NCBI GenBank assembly: GCA_013398175.1
Contig: VZRZ01004175.1
Span: 424,640 to 488,639, forward strand
Source of the DNA: Climacteris rufus
Lineage: Eukaryota > Chordata > Aves > Passeriformes > Climacteridae
Reading direction: 5' to 3'
DNA: 64,000 nt
The notes under the pieces are model-generated. The model was not told where the DNA came from. It did no database searches and saw nothing but the letters and a program-made list of their open reading frames with translations. A program made the position numbers and the translations under genes. Every line of letters begins with the position of its first letter. Position 1 is the stretch's first letter. Positions 25,033 to 38,428 of the stretch are shown piece by piece.

Positions 25033-27740
25033 CGATCAATCTTTGTGTCACTCACCCAAATTTGGACTGCTGCCTCAGTACACTGACATTTACCTTTATT
25101 CCAGGCTCATAAGCCATTATCTTATTCCCAATCCAGAATCCTTGTATCTAAATAATTAGACTCAATTTGCCAAGGAATTTTTATAAAATTTTAAAAAACC
25201 CCACCTCCTCTCTAGAACCCAAGTGTGATGTTCAAGACTCTTACAGAGAGCAGAGGAATGTGCAAATATGGTGCTTTTTATCCAGGCTAGGTAGGATGCT
25301 CTTTCTGGAATTTTCTCTCTGTCTGTGAGTGTCTCTGTGAACAGTTGTTCTGTATTATTTCATATTTCACATACAATGAGTGAAAAGGGATAAAACTAGA
25401 AGAAATTTCTCTGTTCCAGGCATGAAAATTGTTTTGCATATTCTTCTAGTGTCTTGTGGTTTTTATATGAACCAGATTTTTTAGTGAGACATATAAAGGG
25501 CACTTTGACTGAAAAGAAAACAAATAAACAAACAAAACCCTCACGAGAGGAAAAAAGATCCTTTGAAAGAGAGGTCTATACAAAAGACTTTGCAAAGAGA
25601 TTAATGGTTACAGCCACGTTTCCAGCTAAACCCTGAATGCAGCTAGAGAAAGGACAGATAATCTATTAAATGGTCAAAAGTCTAATTGTGTGTTCCAGAA
25701 TAATGAGTTCATTTAAGAGCCAAGGTTATTAAAATACACCTGAAATTTAAAGACACTCTAGAAGTAAAAAGTAACTCAGCTAAAGACTGTGTTTAGACAA
25801 CAGCTGCAGAGGAACTTTCAGAAAGGACTATTCCTAAGTGCCCTTAAATGATTAATTACATTCTAAGCCAGGAGAAGGTAAAATTTTAACTGCATATTTA
25901 ACATTTAAGAATATCTGACCATATTAATAATTCATGCAGTAGTAGACAACCTCACTAAGTCATAAGCTGACTGTGGCCAGTGGACATCTTTTTGATCTTT
26001 TCAAAATGCTTTAAATTCAGCTCCATGTAAATAAATTATGATAGCTGGTAAAATGTGAGAATAAGCATAATAACATTCACTTGAACTGGAAAATATTCAT
26101 GTTAAAGTTTGGATTCCCTTAATTTATGAAGCTGGGATAGTACTAAATTAATATATGTGTTTGACTTCTGCTTCTTTATCTATTGGGATATGTATGTCTC
26201 TATGTTGAAAAGATTATGTTGCTTTCCTAAGAAAAAAATTAATTTTCTAGAACATTGGTCCACTGTATGGTGTAAATGTGCCTAATCACTTACACCTAAT
26301 CAAAATTTAATCAGACTTAGTGCATGATGTGTTCCAGTCTTGGAATTGTTACCCCCAACCTCAGTAAATTCTTGTTTTTCATGAGCTAATGGAAACTATA
26401 TCCTTTATATGTTAATTAGAAAAGCTGTGTCATTAGAAAATGATTGCATTTTTATTTGGTTTACCTTATTTAATTTCTTTGTCTCAGAAGAATAACTCTT
26501 CTTCAGAGGGATTTGTGAAACACTATACTAAAATGGAGATACAAAGGAATTTTGGAAGTAAAATAACTGAAAAAAATATAATAAAACGAGCAAATTTTGA
26601 CAAAATAATATTTTTAGATTATTTTTCAAATACCACTGTAAGAAAATATATACATTCTGATGCCAGCTGCTGTTTAAAATGGCTGTATAATTTTTTCGTT
26701 AAATACAGGGATACAGTAGTGATGATCAATGAATGATTTCAGTATGATGTACTTTAGAAATCTAAAGTTTAAAAATTAAGCCTAAACAAATTGTCTAGAT
26801 TTTATCTATAGGCAGTGAAGATTGTCCAGTGTCATTTTCTAAACCCACCTATAGCAAAAATAAGAGCAATAACATGATCCTTTGTTTAATGTTTAGCTGT
26901 AGATAGTCAAGAATAATCTTTTTTTGGTGAGTATGCAATTATAACTTGTTCTAAGAAAACTGAAAAGCCACATACATTAATCTTAAATAAATCTTCATTT
27001 GAATATTTATACTAATGACTTTATAAAAGTCAGTTTTTTCTAATGTCAAAACCAAGTCATTTAAACTTGATTGTTCAGCTGTCAGGCAGAACTATTATCA
27101 CCTACATGTGTGAATGGCAGATCAGTTCTTTATTTCTGCTATTTTTTTGTTCTTTCCTCATTTACTGAATTTACTTTACTTTGAAAAATGCAAAGATTTA
27201 TCACTATACCTAGACTTACCTAAGAATACATTTACTGCACAGCTCCACACAACTCCAAGTGAAAATGAGCAAATATTTAGAATCCATGAAAACCTGTCAT
27301 CGAACTTCTAGTGGTTCCAATATTACTGCAAGTGGATTTAATGTCTTTGAAAATAAATAAATAAAGTTCCAAGAAATGGAATAAATAATGTAATTTTAAA
27401 GTGCTTACAATGTTTATGCCAGGCTTGTCACTCTGAGCTTTTTTTAGGATATGTGGGAAGAACTGAGAATTTTAGAGGGCTCCACTCATATGACTTCCTT
27501 GAACAGGCTTCAGGATGAGACAAGACCTTCAATGACCTTCAATGCAATAACATGGATGTAAAGGTTGACATTTCAGAGTGTGAAGCTTAACTGCCCATGC
27601 TCTGCCAAAGAGCATATTTTTTATAGTTCCTACTAGATTCTTGGTTTAAATGATTTAAAAGTAATGGGTCTGTGAGTATTTCAGCATGTGCACATGTGTG
27701 TAAATATGCACTAAATCTAATTGGGTATTAAAACTGTCTT

Positions 27741-27784
27741 CAAAGACAGGAGAAAGAAAAGTCAAAGACAGGACAAAGAAAAGT
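27741..27784. repeat. 22-nt tandem duplication
   Basis: Two copies of caaagacaggaNaaagaaaagt, differing at one position (g versus c), followed by an A run. Purine-rich and probably slippage-derived. Confidence 0.8.
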
Positions 27785-30700
27785 AAAAAAAAAAAGGCTT
27801 GAGTTGTACATTTATAAAACTGCTTTAATTTTAGGGAATAAAAATTTAAAAAATAATTTAGAAATAATTATTATATTATCCGGCACTTGTGCAATAAGTG
27901 TTAGACAATGTATTATATTTTGTTTGATAAACTTGTTGCCATATGAAATAGGGAATAGAAAATGTTTAGTCTAGATCATCTTTATATATTCTTTGTTAGC
28001 ATACTGGTTGTTACTTAGATAGTGTCTGAAATATATTAAATCGAGAGAAGAAGTACAAATAGACTAGTGTAGAATACAAAAATGTACTAGAGCAGAATAT
28101 AAAAACAGAATCAGATCACATAAAACTAAAAATATCTCTAGCAACCGTACTTTTAGAATCTGGTATTGCATTTGCCACCTTTCCTTCTTCAGGTCCCAAA
28201 GTCCATCTAAAAGATTTCTCTAAGTCTCTTTAGAATTCTTAGGTGAACTTCATCTGGATTGGCTTATTTGTGGTTATTTATTTAAATAAACTGGTAAGTT
28301 TATTGTCAGGTACAGATATAAGTATGCTAATTTATCTGTTTCTTACCTGACTAATACCAACGCCAGAGCTATGTGGTTGCTTCAGTTCGTTATGGATTCC
28401 AAGCTAAAAAACACACAGATGAGAAGCAAGGTATATTCTTTCAAGTTTAATGTGCTAATACAATTAAATGCCTCATCCCATAGTACACAGAAAGTGGAAG
28501 TTGGAAGCTATTTAAGAGGAACATAAAGAAATTACTTGTGTGTATATGGATGGAGTTAGAAATGCTAAAGCTAATCTGGAAGTTAAAAGTGCAAGAATTA
28601 GGGAGGACAAGAAAGTTTCCTGTGAGTATATTGATAGCAAAAGTAAAGGAAAATAATTAAACAATTTAACTTCTAAGAACACATGCTTAGGTAAAAAAAT
28701 GCATAAGGTCCTTTATAAAAACAGTGCAACAGTAAAGTCTTTAATCAAATTTTTTCTCCTCCTTCTAACGTTACATAATTTCTTTATTTCTTCCTTTATT
28801 CCTTGTCCCTGCTGAACTTATTCCTGATAGAAGAATAACATGCTTAGTTGAGCACAAAAATCTTGTTTGAGTTCTCTGAGTACTGCATTTCTCAATTACT
28901 CGGCCCTTACTCACTATGAAGTGATAATTAGGCATTAAAAGCTAAGTGGATTACTGTGGAGATCTCTCCTGATATCCATTTATCACTTAATCAGACTTTA
29001 ATACCATAAATTATGCATTTCTCAGCAATATTCAGATTCCAGTAAATTTTATAACAGTTTGGAGTTACCAGGTTTTCTTGACCTCATTGCGGCAGGGAAA
29101 AGTCATAAAGTTTGCTTAAAAGATACATCCATTATAAAAATTTCAGATTCATAGCAAAATAACTCTTAAAGCCTGTTGGATTGTGCTAATATTTATTCAT
29201 AAGGGTTTCTTGGACAAGACAATTCCATCCTCATGAATAAACATTAAAATAAATGATCAAAAATATATATTGAGTTGAGGTTTCTCCCAGCTTTTTTTTT
29301 TTCCTCCACATTTTGCCTTCCAAGCTTCATTAAGAAGAACAAAACAAAATAAATCCCACAATGTCCTAGGTTATTTCAACTTCCTCAGTACTTTCAGTTG
29401 ATTTGGGAATTAAAATATCTGTTTATGTGTTAGGGTGCCTTTTTACCAACCACTATTACAGAAAGTGTCTTTCTAAACGTATTAATCATGATGGAATTGC
29501 CCCAGAGATGCAGATACTTTGGGTTACCATTAGAGTCAATGTAAACAGAGAAATGAGTCTTGTAAGTGTAAGGTTGGGTTGCCATAGTTTCTCATGTAAT
29601 ATTACACATTATAATAATAATAAACAGCAAGAAGTATCTTATTTCCTATTTTCCTCTTTTCTCTATTATTTACATATTACTTAAAAATATTTTAATGCAG
29701 TAAGATTTTTAAATTACACTAAAATATACTCTTGACTGTTAAAAATTTGATATATGTTAACAGTGGACTATTTTTGACTGAGGACTGAAAGGATAAAATA
29801 AACATTAAAAGTCATTAAAAGCATGCTGGTCAACCTCTCTGTAAATACATGTGATTACAGATGTGGTGCAGCACCTGTTGGCCCAAAATAGAGATTTCAG
29901 GCCAATAAATCACAGCATATTCCTGTTTCTATTTACAGAGGTCCATAAAAAGCAGGCTCTAGGCCTTAGTCTGGCACTCCATTCCAGTACATGAAAAGTG
30001 AATGAAATTGCTAGAAAAGACTTTGCTAAAGGAGAGACATAGTCATTTCCTTACCAAATTTTATCCTCTTAATTTATGTTCTGATGTCTCTAGCTTTACA
30101 TCAAGAAGAGACATGATGAAAATATTTTAAAATTTCATCATTTGAAGTAATATTATTTCCTTTTCTTTGACATATGAAGAATTTAAAATAAAATACTAAG
30201 TTCTGACTCAACATGTTACAGAACATGTTGTCTGATTTGAGAAATTATCCACATTTCTTGTACATTTCTCACAAACATTTTTCTCCTATACAGCTCTTAT
30301 TTTTTCTGCTTTAGCTGTAGTGGGAAGTAACACTGATTACAAACAAATTGGTGGTAAAAACATCAGTAATCTACATTTGTTGTATTTTCTGAAGTTTTCT
30401 TCTTTGAAACATCTCAGAACTCCTGCACCTTCTTCTAGTTTTCTCAACTGTGAAGATTGTTTAACTTTTCTCTATTCTTTATCTTTTCTAAATTTGAAAA
30501 AATAATTATATACTGAACTCCTGCTCTAGAAATACTAAATTTAAAAAATAAAGAAAAAGAAAAAAACAGGGAAAAAGAAACAATAGCACATCAATAACAA
30601 TTAAAATATTATCAAGAACATATATACATAACTCATTAAAATGTTTCAGTACCAAAAAGAATAAGAATAAAAAGTGAAGGTGTTTTGTTTTTGTCAAATC

Positions 30701-31362
30701 TGTTTGTTTTCCAAGACTAATGGCAAACCTGATGGTCTTCCTTATTGGTTGAAAACACATTGTCAGAGACATATTTATCTTCAGTATTTTTTTAGAACTG
30801 TCCTGTTACAGGTTCAGTTTTTTCTTCCTGCTGGGCTAAAAACAGTTTTTAGCTAAATGAGCAAGTTGTTCAGCAAATAACACTAAAGGTTACCTCAGAT
30901 AAATGTGGACTAGCCTTTTCCTATCCAAAACAGAACTCAGAAAAGACATAATGAAATAAGTACGTAGTAGATTCAAAAGTCTTGAGTAGTCATTGGGGTT
31001 GACTCATGCATCAAGAAAAAGCAGAAAATACAAAGGCATAATCTCCAGTTATGTTCAGTGAAAATCCGCTCTCTTCGGCTCTGTATCCCCATTTGGATGC
31101 ATTCTGAAATTGTTTCAAATGCTGAAAAAGTATTGGTTTGACCTTTTTTTTAAGACAATGAGATTTATTTTTTATATGTATAAATGGAGAGAAAGAGATC
31201 CTGAAAACTTGCACACGATCTTTAAACCCTATCCAGTATTCCAGAGAGCTTATTTAAAGCAAGTTCTTCTATCAATATCACTAATATGACTTACAGTGTT
31301 TCATTAAGATTGTGATGATATTAATTCCTAACCTTTTTAGGACTTTTTTTTTCCAACATCAG

Positions 31363-31467
31363 GAGAATTCTGCGAGGTGCAAATTGATAACTGTGGTCCC
31401 AATTCATGTGAAAATGGTGGAACATGTATTGGCTATGAAGATCATTTTAAGTGCACTTGCCCTACAG
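31363..31467 (+). CDS. EYS: EYS-like internal exon C (EGF domain)
   Basis: This is a symmetric 105-nt exon (phase 1 to phase 1) between acceptor ttttttccaacatcag and donor gtgagc. With the G carried over from exon B it reads GEFC (last cysteine of the preceding EGF). A canonical EGF follows: EVQIDNC, PNSC, GGTC, then KCTCPTG. The domain is completed by GFEGERC in exon D. The ENGGTC segment is a typical EGF Cys2-Cys3 loop. The exon lies only 270 bp from exon D, while most other introns in this gene are 7-13.5 kb. No stop or frameshift is present. A 1-1 phase exon of this size is the standard EGF module unit. Confidence 0.82.
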
Positions 31468-31737
31468 GTGAGCCATTTGAAATTTATTGTATTTTCTAAC
31501 CAGAACAAATAAAATGCCATCCAAATATTTATGTTTAAGAAATAACAACATAAAAATGGCAATGTATCTCAACAAATGCAGTGAACATTTTTATGAAGAA
31601 ATCCACTTTTTCTCTTTGTTTAGGAAATAAAACTGTCAAATAACTCTAGTAGAGTGGTGTTAACTGCTAACACTCTGAACAGACATAATGTCAATACTCT
31701 GAATGAACTGTGATTAAGCATTCTCTTTGTGGTGCAG
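31468..31737 (+). other. Short intron C-D (270 bp)
   Basis: Bounded by gtgagc and gtggtgcag, joining phase 1 to phase 1. It has no recognisable repeat. It is about fifty times shorter than the upstream introns. Confidence 0.8.
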
Positions 31738-31877
31738 GTTTTGAAGGTGAAAGATGTGAACTCGATATTGATGCCTGCCTATTCAACAATACAAGCTGTG
31801 CCCCAGGAGCACTGTGTATGGATAAATCTCATGGATTTAATTACACATGTTTATCACCATGTATTGGAAACACAGAG
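31738..31877 (+). CDS. EYS: EYS-like internal exon D (atypical EGF, N-glycosylation sites)
   Basis: This 140-nt exon enters in phase 1 after gtggtgcag and leaves in phase 0 at gtagga. It completes the exon C domain with GFEGERC. It then encodes a divergent EGF-like unit, ELDIDAC, NTSC, GALC, FNYTC, followed by LSPCIGNTE. Taking the cysteines in order, this unit seems to have only four of the usual six before the next full domain begins (SPC as Cys1, EC in exon E as Cys2). Sequons for N-glycosylation are visible: NNT and NTS in the Cys1-Cys2 region, and NYT before Cys4. The clustering of sequons in an irregular domain suggests an exposed linker, which is my inference. I consider CAPGALC and HGFNYTC the most EYS-like parts, from memory of the family only. 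Confidence 0.8.
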
Positions 31878-34149
31878 GTAGGATAAAGTGATATATTTCC
31901 CCCAGAGTTTTTTGGGAAATCAAACAACTTATTCTAATAGCAGTGAACTGATGAAGCCTCATTTCCCATGGGTTTCCTACCATAGTACTCATTCTTGGTA
32001 TATTCTCATGCTAGCATTCCTTTTTCCTGTGTAACATGCATGTAAAATACATGATGTAACTAGTCTGGTCATCGTCCAACAAACCATGTCATGTCTGAGC
32101 TCTGCCTTTCACATTCCATATAGGTTTATTCACTGATGTCTCCTTCTGTCCCCTACTTGCTGCTTCTATGTTATGAAACTTGAAGGAACTTTAGGCAAAC
32201 TTTAGGAACTTTTATTGCAAAATCTCTTTGCAATCTTTGATGAGTTTAAAAGTTACCAGAGAGAAGGCTGGTGGTACAGCAATGCGCAGAAAGAATGACA
32301 AAAGTTTCATTTTTAGTAAAAACAAAAATAAAAACCACATTCAGCAACGAAGAAGCTAGACTAATTACACTTCAATGAGAGATGAAAATGCAGTTAGAAA
32401 GAAAACGAAATTCTCCTTGCAAATTCTTCTTCAATGATGATAGCATATTGCAGTGAGTAAAATTTTTGTACATTCAAGGTTGTCTAAAAGAAATGTATTT
32501 GTGTATTCTTCTCATTTGCCTTTAGTGACCTTTTCAATTAAATTTGGGTAGGATTTGTTCATATTAGGGTGAACTACAGACACAGATCTTTGAGTTTATG
32601 AGATTTTGGCATGAATTCAACTAAAATGCTGTTACACCTTTTTATTATGATTGTTATTTTAAAAGCTACATATATAATGCTATGTAGCCCTTTCAAACAG
32701 CTACACAAACATGATAATGAGTGTTTTAAAGGCTTTATAATTTTTTTTTATATATGCACCATAAAAATATACTATGCAGAGTAGGCAATATGTTTGCAAA
32801 GAACAATCAATACTTATGTCACCTTGAAGTCCATGGGTAGACACTTATCAGTGAATATGAAATATAGCACTGAAATACTCAGTGACTCAAAGGTTTATTC
32901 TTAAATTGTTCAGCATCTGGTAAAATTTAACATTTTTATGATTTAAAGTGTCATACTGAGTGCAAATATATCGTACATGGCATAGCACCGTAACAGTGCA
33001 ATAATCATTATGGCTGGTTAGTATGGGAAGTGATGGTGTGCCAAGGATGCTGATGGGAGCTAGTAAAACATTTTACTGTAATATTTGCTTAAAAGCCCTC
33101 AGACATATTGAATTTATTCATATAAACATTTCATAGACTATCATAAATGTCATGTGGGAAAAAAGTAATTATATATATCTATCAATATACAATCACTGTA
33201 TGAGATGCTTAATTTGGATATAATCTGAATAATTAGATTTTCTAGTGGGAAAAGGAATAGAAAATGATATGGAATTATATACTTGAGTTTTACTTGTTTT
33301 CTTAGCTTACAGATCATCAAAATAATATCATTTGCTTATTGGAAAAAATAAAGGCTATATTCAAACAAACAAATATTTTAATACTTTTTTGAAGTAGTGT
33401 AAGCAATCATTCGAAATTAAAGATTAATATTATTCAATAAATTGCATTATTCAGCATTTAATTCTGAATTTATTTGTTGTGGCTGAAAAACAAGTATATA
33501 TTTTTGCAGCCTTTTATTTCTTTTACATTTCCAGTGGTACCTCAGTTATGTTGAACTACTTGACCTCTTGGTATTCAGCACAATAGATTGAAAGAATGCT
33601 TCTATTTTAATATTTTCTTAATGAACAAAAAAAAAGTAATTACTTGGGGCTCTTCTCTCTCATTATAAATATATAACTATGTTAATGCATTGGGGTTTGT
33701 GTTTTTCTTTCCCAACACAACAATTAATATGTATGGTTGTTTAAAATATCATTTTAATTATTATTTTTAAACAAATATTAAAAAATAACGTGAACACATT
33801 AAGACAGGGGATATCTTCCTTTAAAGTCTAATCTTAACTTTTTAATTAGGATAAACCCTGCCTGCCCTGGAACAAGAGTTATGAAGAACTTCTAAGTAAA
33901 TAAAAATTTTGTCAATTTTAAATTAGTGACTTCCAACAGGACCAAATTTAGTTACTTTGTGTTATGATGCCTTTTTTTTCTGTATTGTAGTAAGGCAAAC
34001 ATGAAAAAGAATAAAAAATATCTCTTTTTCCATTTGAATATTTGATGTATGTTACAAATTCTAATATTTTTATTAACAGGAGCTCATAGAGAATGAGAAT
34101 ACTCCTAATAACACATAATTGTAGTGCAATATGCTAGGCCTAGGTAAAA

Positions 34150-34310
34150 TAATCATAGAACCACAGAACAGCCCAGGTTAGAAGGGATCTAACAAGACAA
34201 TCTAGTCCAAACTTTCACACAAAAGCAAACTTAGGTAAGATTATAAATTGTATTTTGAAAAACTCCAGTTATGAAGGTACCACACCTTTAGATGACATAC
34301 TTTGAAAGTC
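34150..34310 (-). mobile_element. Short CR1 3' end, minus strand
   Basis: Starts with the reversed tail atcatagaaccacagaacag, then ccaggttagaagggatct and tctagtccaa, and fades out near 34310. It lies 5'-to-5' with the plus-strand CR1 that begins about 45 bp later. Confidence 0.7.
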
Positions 34311-34354
34311 CATCTGTGACAAATCAAAATGTGGAGACATTCTAAGATGTTCTA

Positions 34355-34850
34355 GGCCCCTCACTTCAAGAAAGGCGTTGAGATGTTGGAGTGAGTCCAG
34401 AAAAAGGCCATGGAGCTGGTGAAGGGTCTGGAAAGTAAGTCCTGTGAGGGGCAGCTGAGAGAAGTGGGGGTGTTTATTCTGGAGAAAAAGAGTCTCAGGG
34501 AAGATGTTCTTGCTCTATAAAACTCCCTGAAAGAAGGTTGTAGCAAGGTGGGGGTTCAGCCTCTTCTCCCAGGCAGCCTGTGACAGGACAAGAAGACATA
34601 GCCCCAAGCTGTGTCAGGAGTTAGTCAGGTTGGACATGCAGAAGAATTTCTTCACTGAAAAGATTGTTAAACTTTGGAATAGACTGCCCAGGGAGGTGGT
34701 GGAGTCACCATCCTTGAAGGTGTTCAAGAAACAACTGGATGTGAGACTTAGTGCTATTGTTTAGCTGACACGGTGGTCTTTGATCGAGGGTTGGACTCAA
34801 TGATCTTGGAGGTCTTTTCCAACCTTAATTATTCTATGATTCTATGTGCG
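34355..34850 (+). mobile_element. CR1 LINE 3' fragment with intact tail
   Basis: Sense CR1: ggagtgagtccagaaaaagg, ccatggagctggtgaagggt, gaatttcttcactgaaaaga, gactgcccagggaggtggtg, tgatcttggaggtcttttcc, ending in the typical CR1 octamer tail attctatgattctatg. One of the better preserved copies here. Confidence 0.85.
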
Positions 34851-35815
34851 ATTATTTTAATGACCATGGCTACATCTTAATGAAGTATTATTGCTTCCCT
34901 TAAAACACTTTTTTTTCTAAATTCTGTCAGCAAGCTTAAAAATAATTGTTTCCTTTAGTAATTACTAAGAAAAGATTTGAAAGTGTCATTGTAAACTATG
35001 GGAACTGCAAGATGTTAACCAATGGTTATTGTTTTTTAAAAGGAAGCACAGAAATTAAAAAGTATTTTTCAATTATTTTTCATTCTATTTTCAGTGTTTA
35101 AAATGTAAACAGACACACTTAGCAGACATCAACCTGGTTTGTTAAAATTAATTCCCATATGGTTTAGGAACAGAACCACATCTGAAAGTTCCTCTCAATG
35201 TCTATCTACAGCCTTAAAATACTAAACTTTATTGACCTCCACTTGCATATTTTACTTGAGAGTTTTCTCTTTTTATGACCCAAAGTTCCCATGTTACCCT
35301 GTTGCACTTGCAGTCAGGATCAGAGTTCCAACTTTTTCAATGGAAATATCTGTATGCTCAATATACATTTAGTGTTTAGAAGAGCTGCCACTTTCATATT
35401 TGTTCTGGTCCTTATGTGCTGTGTAATTTTACAGTGTTTCCTCATGCGAAAAAGTAAGGCAATTTTTGTTTTCAATATTTTTTAAGAAAAACATTTTATC
35501 TAATTTTTAATTTACCACCAGTCTAGGAAGGAACATAGGGCAGGTTAACTAAAATTACACTTCTGGAAAAATTTGAGTGCTCAGGTACAATTGATTTTGC
35601 AGTAATAAAGCCTGAAAATAATAGTAAAATTACATGCCTGAGGAAAAATATACATAGGGGGGTGTGTGCTTTTATATATATAAAATACAGTTTCATTCAA
35701 ACTGCAGAGAACTCCATGAAATGTAAGATGAAAGAAGTGTTAGGAGATAATGACTGCAGTCTTATCTCGAGCAATTGACAACAGATGATACTTAGAGAAA
35801 AGACAGACAGTCTTT

Positions 35816-35844
35816 GGATATAACCCTATAGTAGGGTTATATCC
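35816..35844. repeat. Perfect 13-bp inverted repeat, 3-nt loop
   Basis: ggatataacccta, loop tag, tagggttatatcc. All 13 pairs match. Confidence 0.9.
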
Positions 35845-37839
35845 CTCGATTCCTGCAAAGGGAAGGTAGAAGAATAAAATCCTCTAAGGACTAATTATAT
35901 TTCCTAGCTGAAATAAAACCTTGTGGTTGATACTGGAAGGAAGTGATTCTTAACATTTTATCAAGACTACATTAAAAGGCAGATTTGTGTTAAAGTATTT
36001 GCCATAGACAGAAGTATGATGGTCAGTCTGACGAGAATCGACCTGTTTATGGTCTGTTGAAACATAAGATTTGTATTTAAATCCAGCCCATAGCTTTCAT
36101 TTCACTTTAAATCTGCTTTAGATTGCACTCTTAAGGGGTAGCACCTTTCTTCACAGTATGATGTATCAAAAGGACATAAGAATATAATGAACATAATGTT
36201 GTGGCAATATTGAAATATTTGTCTTAATTGCCTAAGTTTTTTCTAGGTGGTTTTCTTGAGTATAAGCTTATTTGACCTATTTGAACTTTGAGAAAATAAT
36301 AAGCATCAGAAAAAAATCCAGCAAAAGCATATAAATAAAAAACTAAACACATAATAACAATAAAAAGAAGATAATAATAAAAAAAGAAGATAAAAAACAT
36401 ATGATGACAATTTCCATACCATACACATAGAAGGGGATTTTTGCATTTATGTTGCACTGTGCTTTTCTTCAAGATGTTGTCATATTGAATACAAATCCCA
36501 AGGTGAGTCTAAAATTCACTACTGAGAGCATAACAGAAATCTCTTCATTTTAAGGTCAATTTAAAACTTAATCAAGGACAAATGAATATTAGACTATTTC
36601 TGCCAAGGACTGTTATTATTACAAATTTTAATGACATTATAAAGAGATTTAGACTCAATCAAACTGAAGTACTAGTGCATTAGCTTATGTTCTAGACACC
36701 ATTTTGTTTTAAAAATCAATTGATTAGAAGGAGGGGTCTTAATAGCTTTGAAATGAATATGTAGCTATCTGTCTTCACACTGGCAACATTTTCGTGGACA
36801 TGAAAAGGGAACCTGAAAGTAAAATGAGGAAATGAGCATTCTTTCAGCCTTAGAATGTTCTGTAATTTTTGAAGAATACAGAAAATGCTGGTTTAGTAAG
36901 TAATACTAGCAACTAAAAACAAATAAGAAAAACACTGTTCCAGTCTAAATTTACCAATCTTTCAATATCTGCAAACTGAAAACAAAGAAGCTTCTGATTT
37001 TTCCACAGCATAGATGTAATTTATAAATATAAAAAATATTCAAGGATAGATTGAATCAGCATTATGATTAAAATCAAAAAAATCAGAAAAATCAGTCTTT
37101 TTTTCTTCCCTGATAGGCACATATTCAGCTAAATTATACAGCCCAGGAACAGTTGCTCCACTCTTTAAATGAAAAAATAACAGTCTAGCTCACCATTGTC
37201 GCTCCTAAAACATTTTAAGGTCAGTTGTTAAAATGGTAGTATTAAATTATAACAGAAATTTGTCTTTCCAACTAAAAAATAAATTGATATCTTGATTTAA
37301 TATTATTCAGTATTTTAGGTTCTTGGAGATGTATCTTTTTTGGTATTGCAACATAAAAAGCTGAAATAACCATATTTATTACCAAAAGCTTATTCCATTA
37401 AACTCTTGGGGAAAAAATCCAACATGTAAAGGAAAAACTTTTCGTGTATAGGGTGGGTTGACTCAGACTGGATGCCAGGTGCCCATCCAAGACACTCTAT
37501 CAATGCCCTCTGCAGCTGGACAGGGCAGAGAAAATGGCTTATGAGTTAAGGTAAGGGCAGGGGGAGATCACTTAGGGATTACTGTCACAGGCAAAACAGA
37601 CTGCATTTAGGGAAGTTAGTTGAATTTATTACTAAAAAATCAGAGTAGAATAATTAAAAGTAAAACTTATCTTAAAAGCCTTCCCACCTTCCCTCCTTCC
37701 CTCTCAGGTTTATTCCAAATTTTCTACCTTCTATTCCCTACAGTGGTGCAGGGATATGAGGAATTGGGCTTATGGTCAGTTCATCACACTGTTTCTGCTG
37801 CTGCTTCCTCTTCAGGGACAGGAGTCCTTCTCCTGCTCC

Positions 37840-38150
37840 ACAGTAGGGTCCTTCCCATGGGAAACAGTCCTCCACAAACTTTTCCAGTGTTAGCCCTTCC
37901 CATGGGCTACAGTTCTTCCCGAACTGTTATAGCATGTGTCCCTTCCACAGGATGCAGCCTTTCAAGAACAGGCTACTCCAGCATGGATATCCCACAGGAC
38001 CACAGCTTCCTCTCAGGCATCCACCTGCTCTGGTGTGGATCTCCTCCACAGGCTGCAGGTCCATCTCTGCACCCTCGTGGTCCATGGGCTGCAGGGCACA
38101 GCTGCCTCACCATGGTCTGCACCATGGGCTGCAGGGGAATCTCAGCTCTG
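37840..38150. repeat. Degenerate internal minisatellite within the LTR
   Basis: Recurring units of roughly 45-55 bp of the pattern ccttcccatggg...cagtcctcc...: instances are near 37849 (cttcccatgggaaacagtcc), 37897 (cttcccatgggctacagttc) and 37940 (ccttccacaggatgcagcct). Related ccatgggctgcagg elements lie at about 38083 and 38121. Units are diverged. Confidence 0.55.
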
Positions 38151-38428
38151 GTGCCTGCAGTGCCTCCTCCCTCTTGTTCTGCACTGACCTTGATGTCTGC
38201 AGAGTTGTTCCTCTCACATATTCTCACTCTGCTCCTCTCTGGCTGCAATTATTTCTGTGCAATAAGCTTTTTTTCTTCTTAACTATGTTATCTGAGAGAC
38301 TCTACCACTGGCACTGAGTGGCTTGACCTTGGCCAGCAGTCGGTCCATCCTGGATCTGGATGGCATCTGTCAAACATGGGAGAAGCTTCTGGCAGCTTCT
38401 CAGAGAAACCACCTCTATAGTACCCCTC

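Larger units (their letters stand above)
17833..31362 (+). other. Intron B-C (13.5 kb)
   Basis: A large AT-rich intron. I see a minus-strand CR1 at 21.53-22.06 kb, a plus-strand CR1 at 24.56-25.03 kb, a short 22-nt tandem duplication at 27.74 kb and a perfect 18-bp palindrome at 23.57 kb. The remainder (17.8-21.5, 22.1-24.5, 25.0-31.3 kb) contains only short chance reading frames and nothing else I can support. Confidence 0.75.

Noticed and set aside
37620..38282. 220-residue plus-strand open frame, the longest in the window
   Set aside because: It lies wholly inside an ERV LTR with internal repeats. Neighbouring frames are also open and no domain is recognisable, so it is an artefact of GC-rich repeat DNA.
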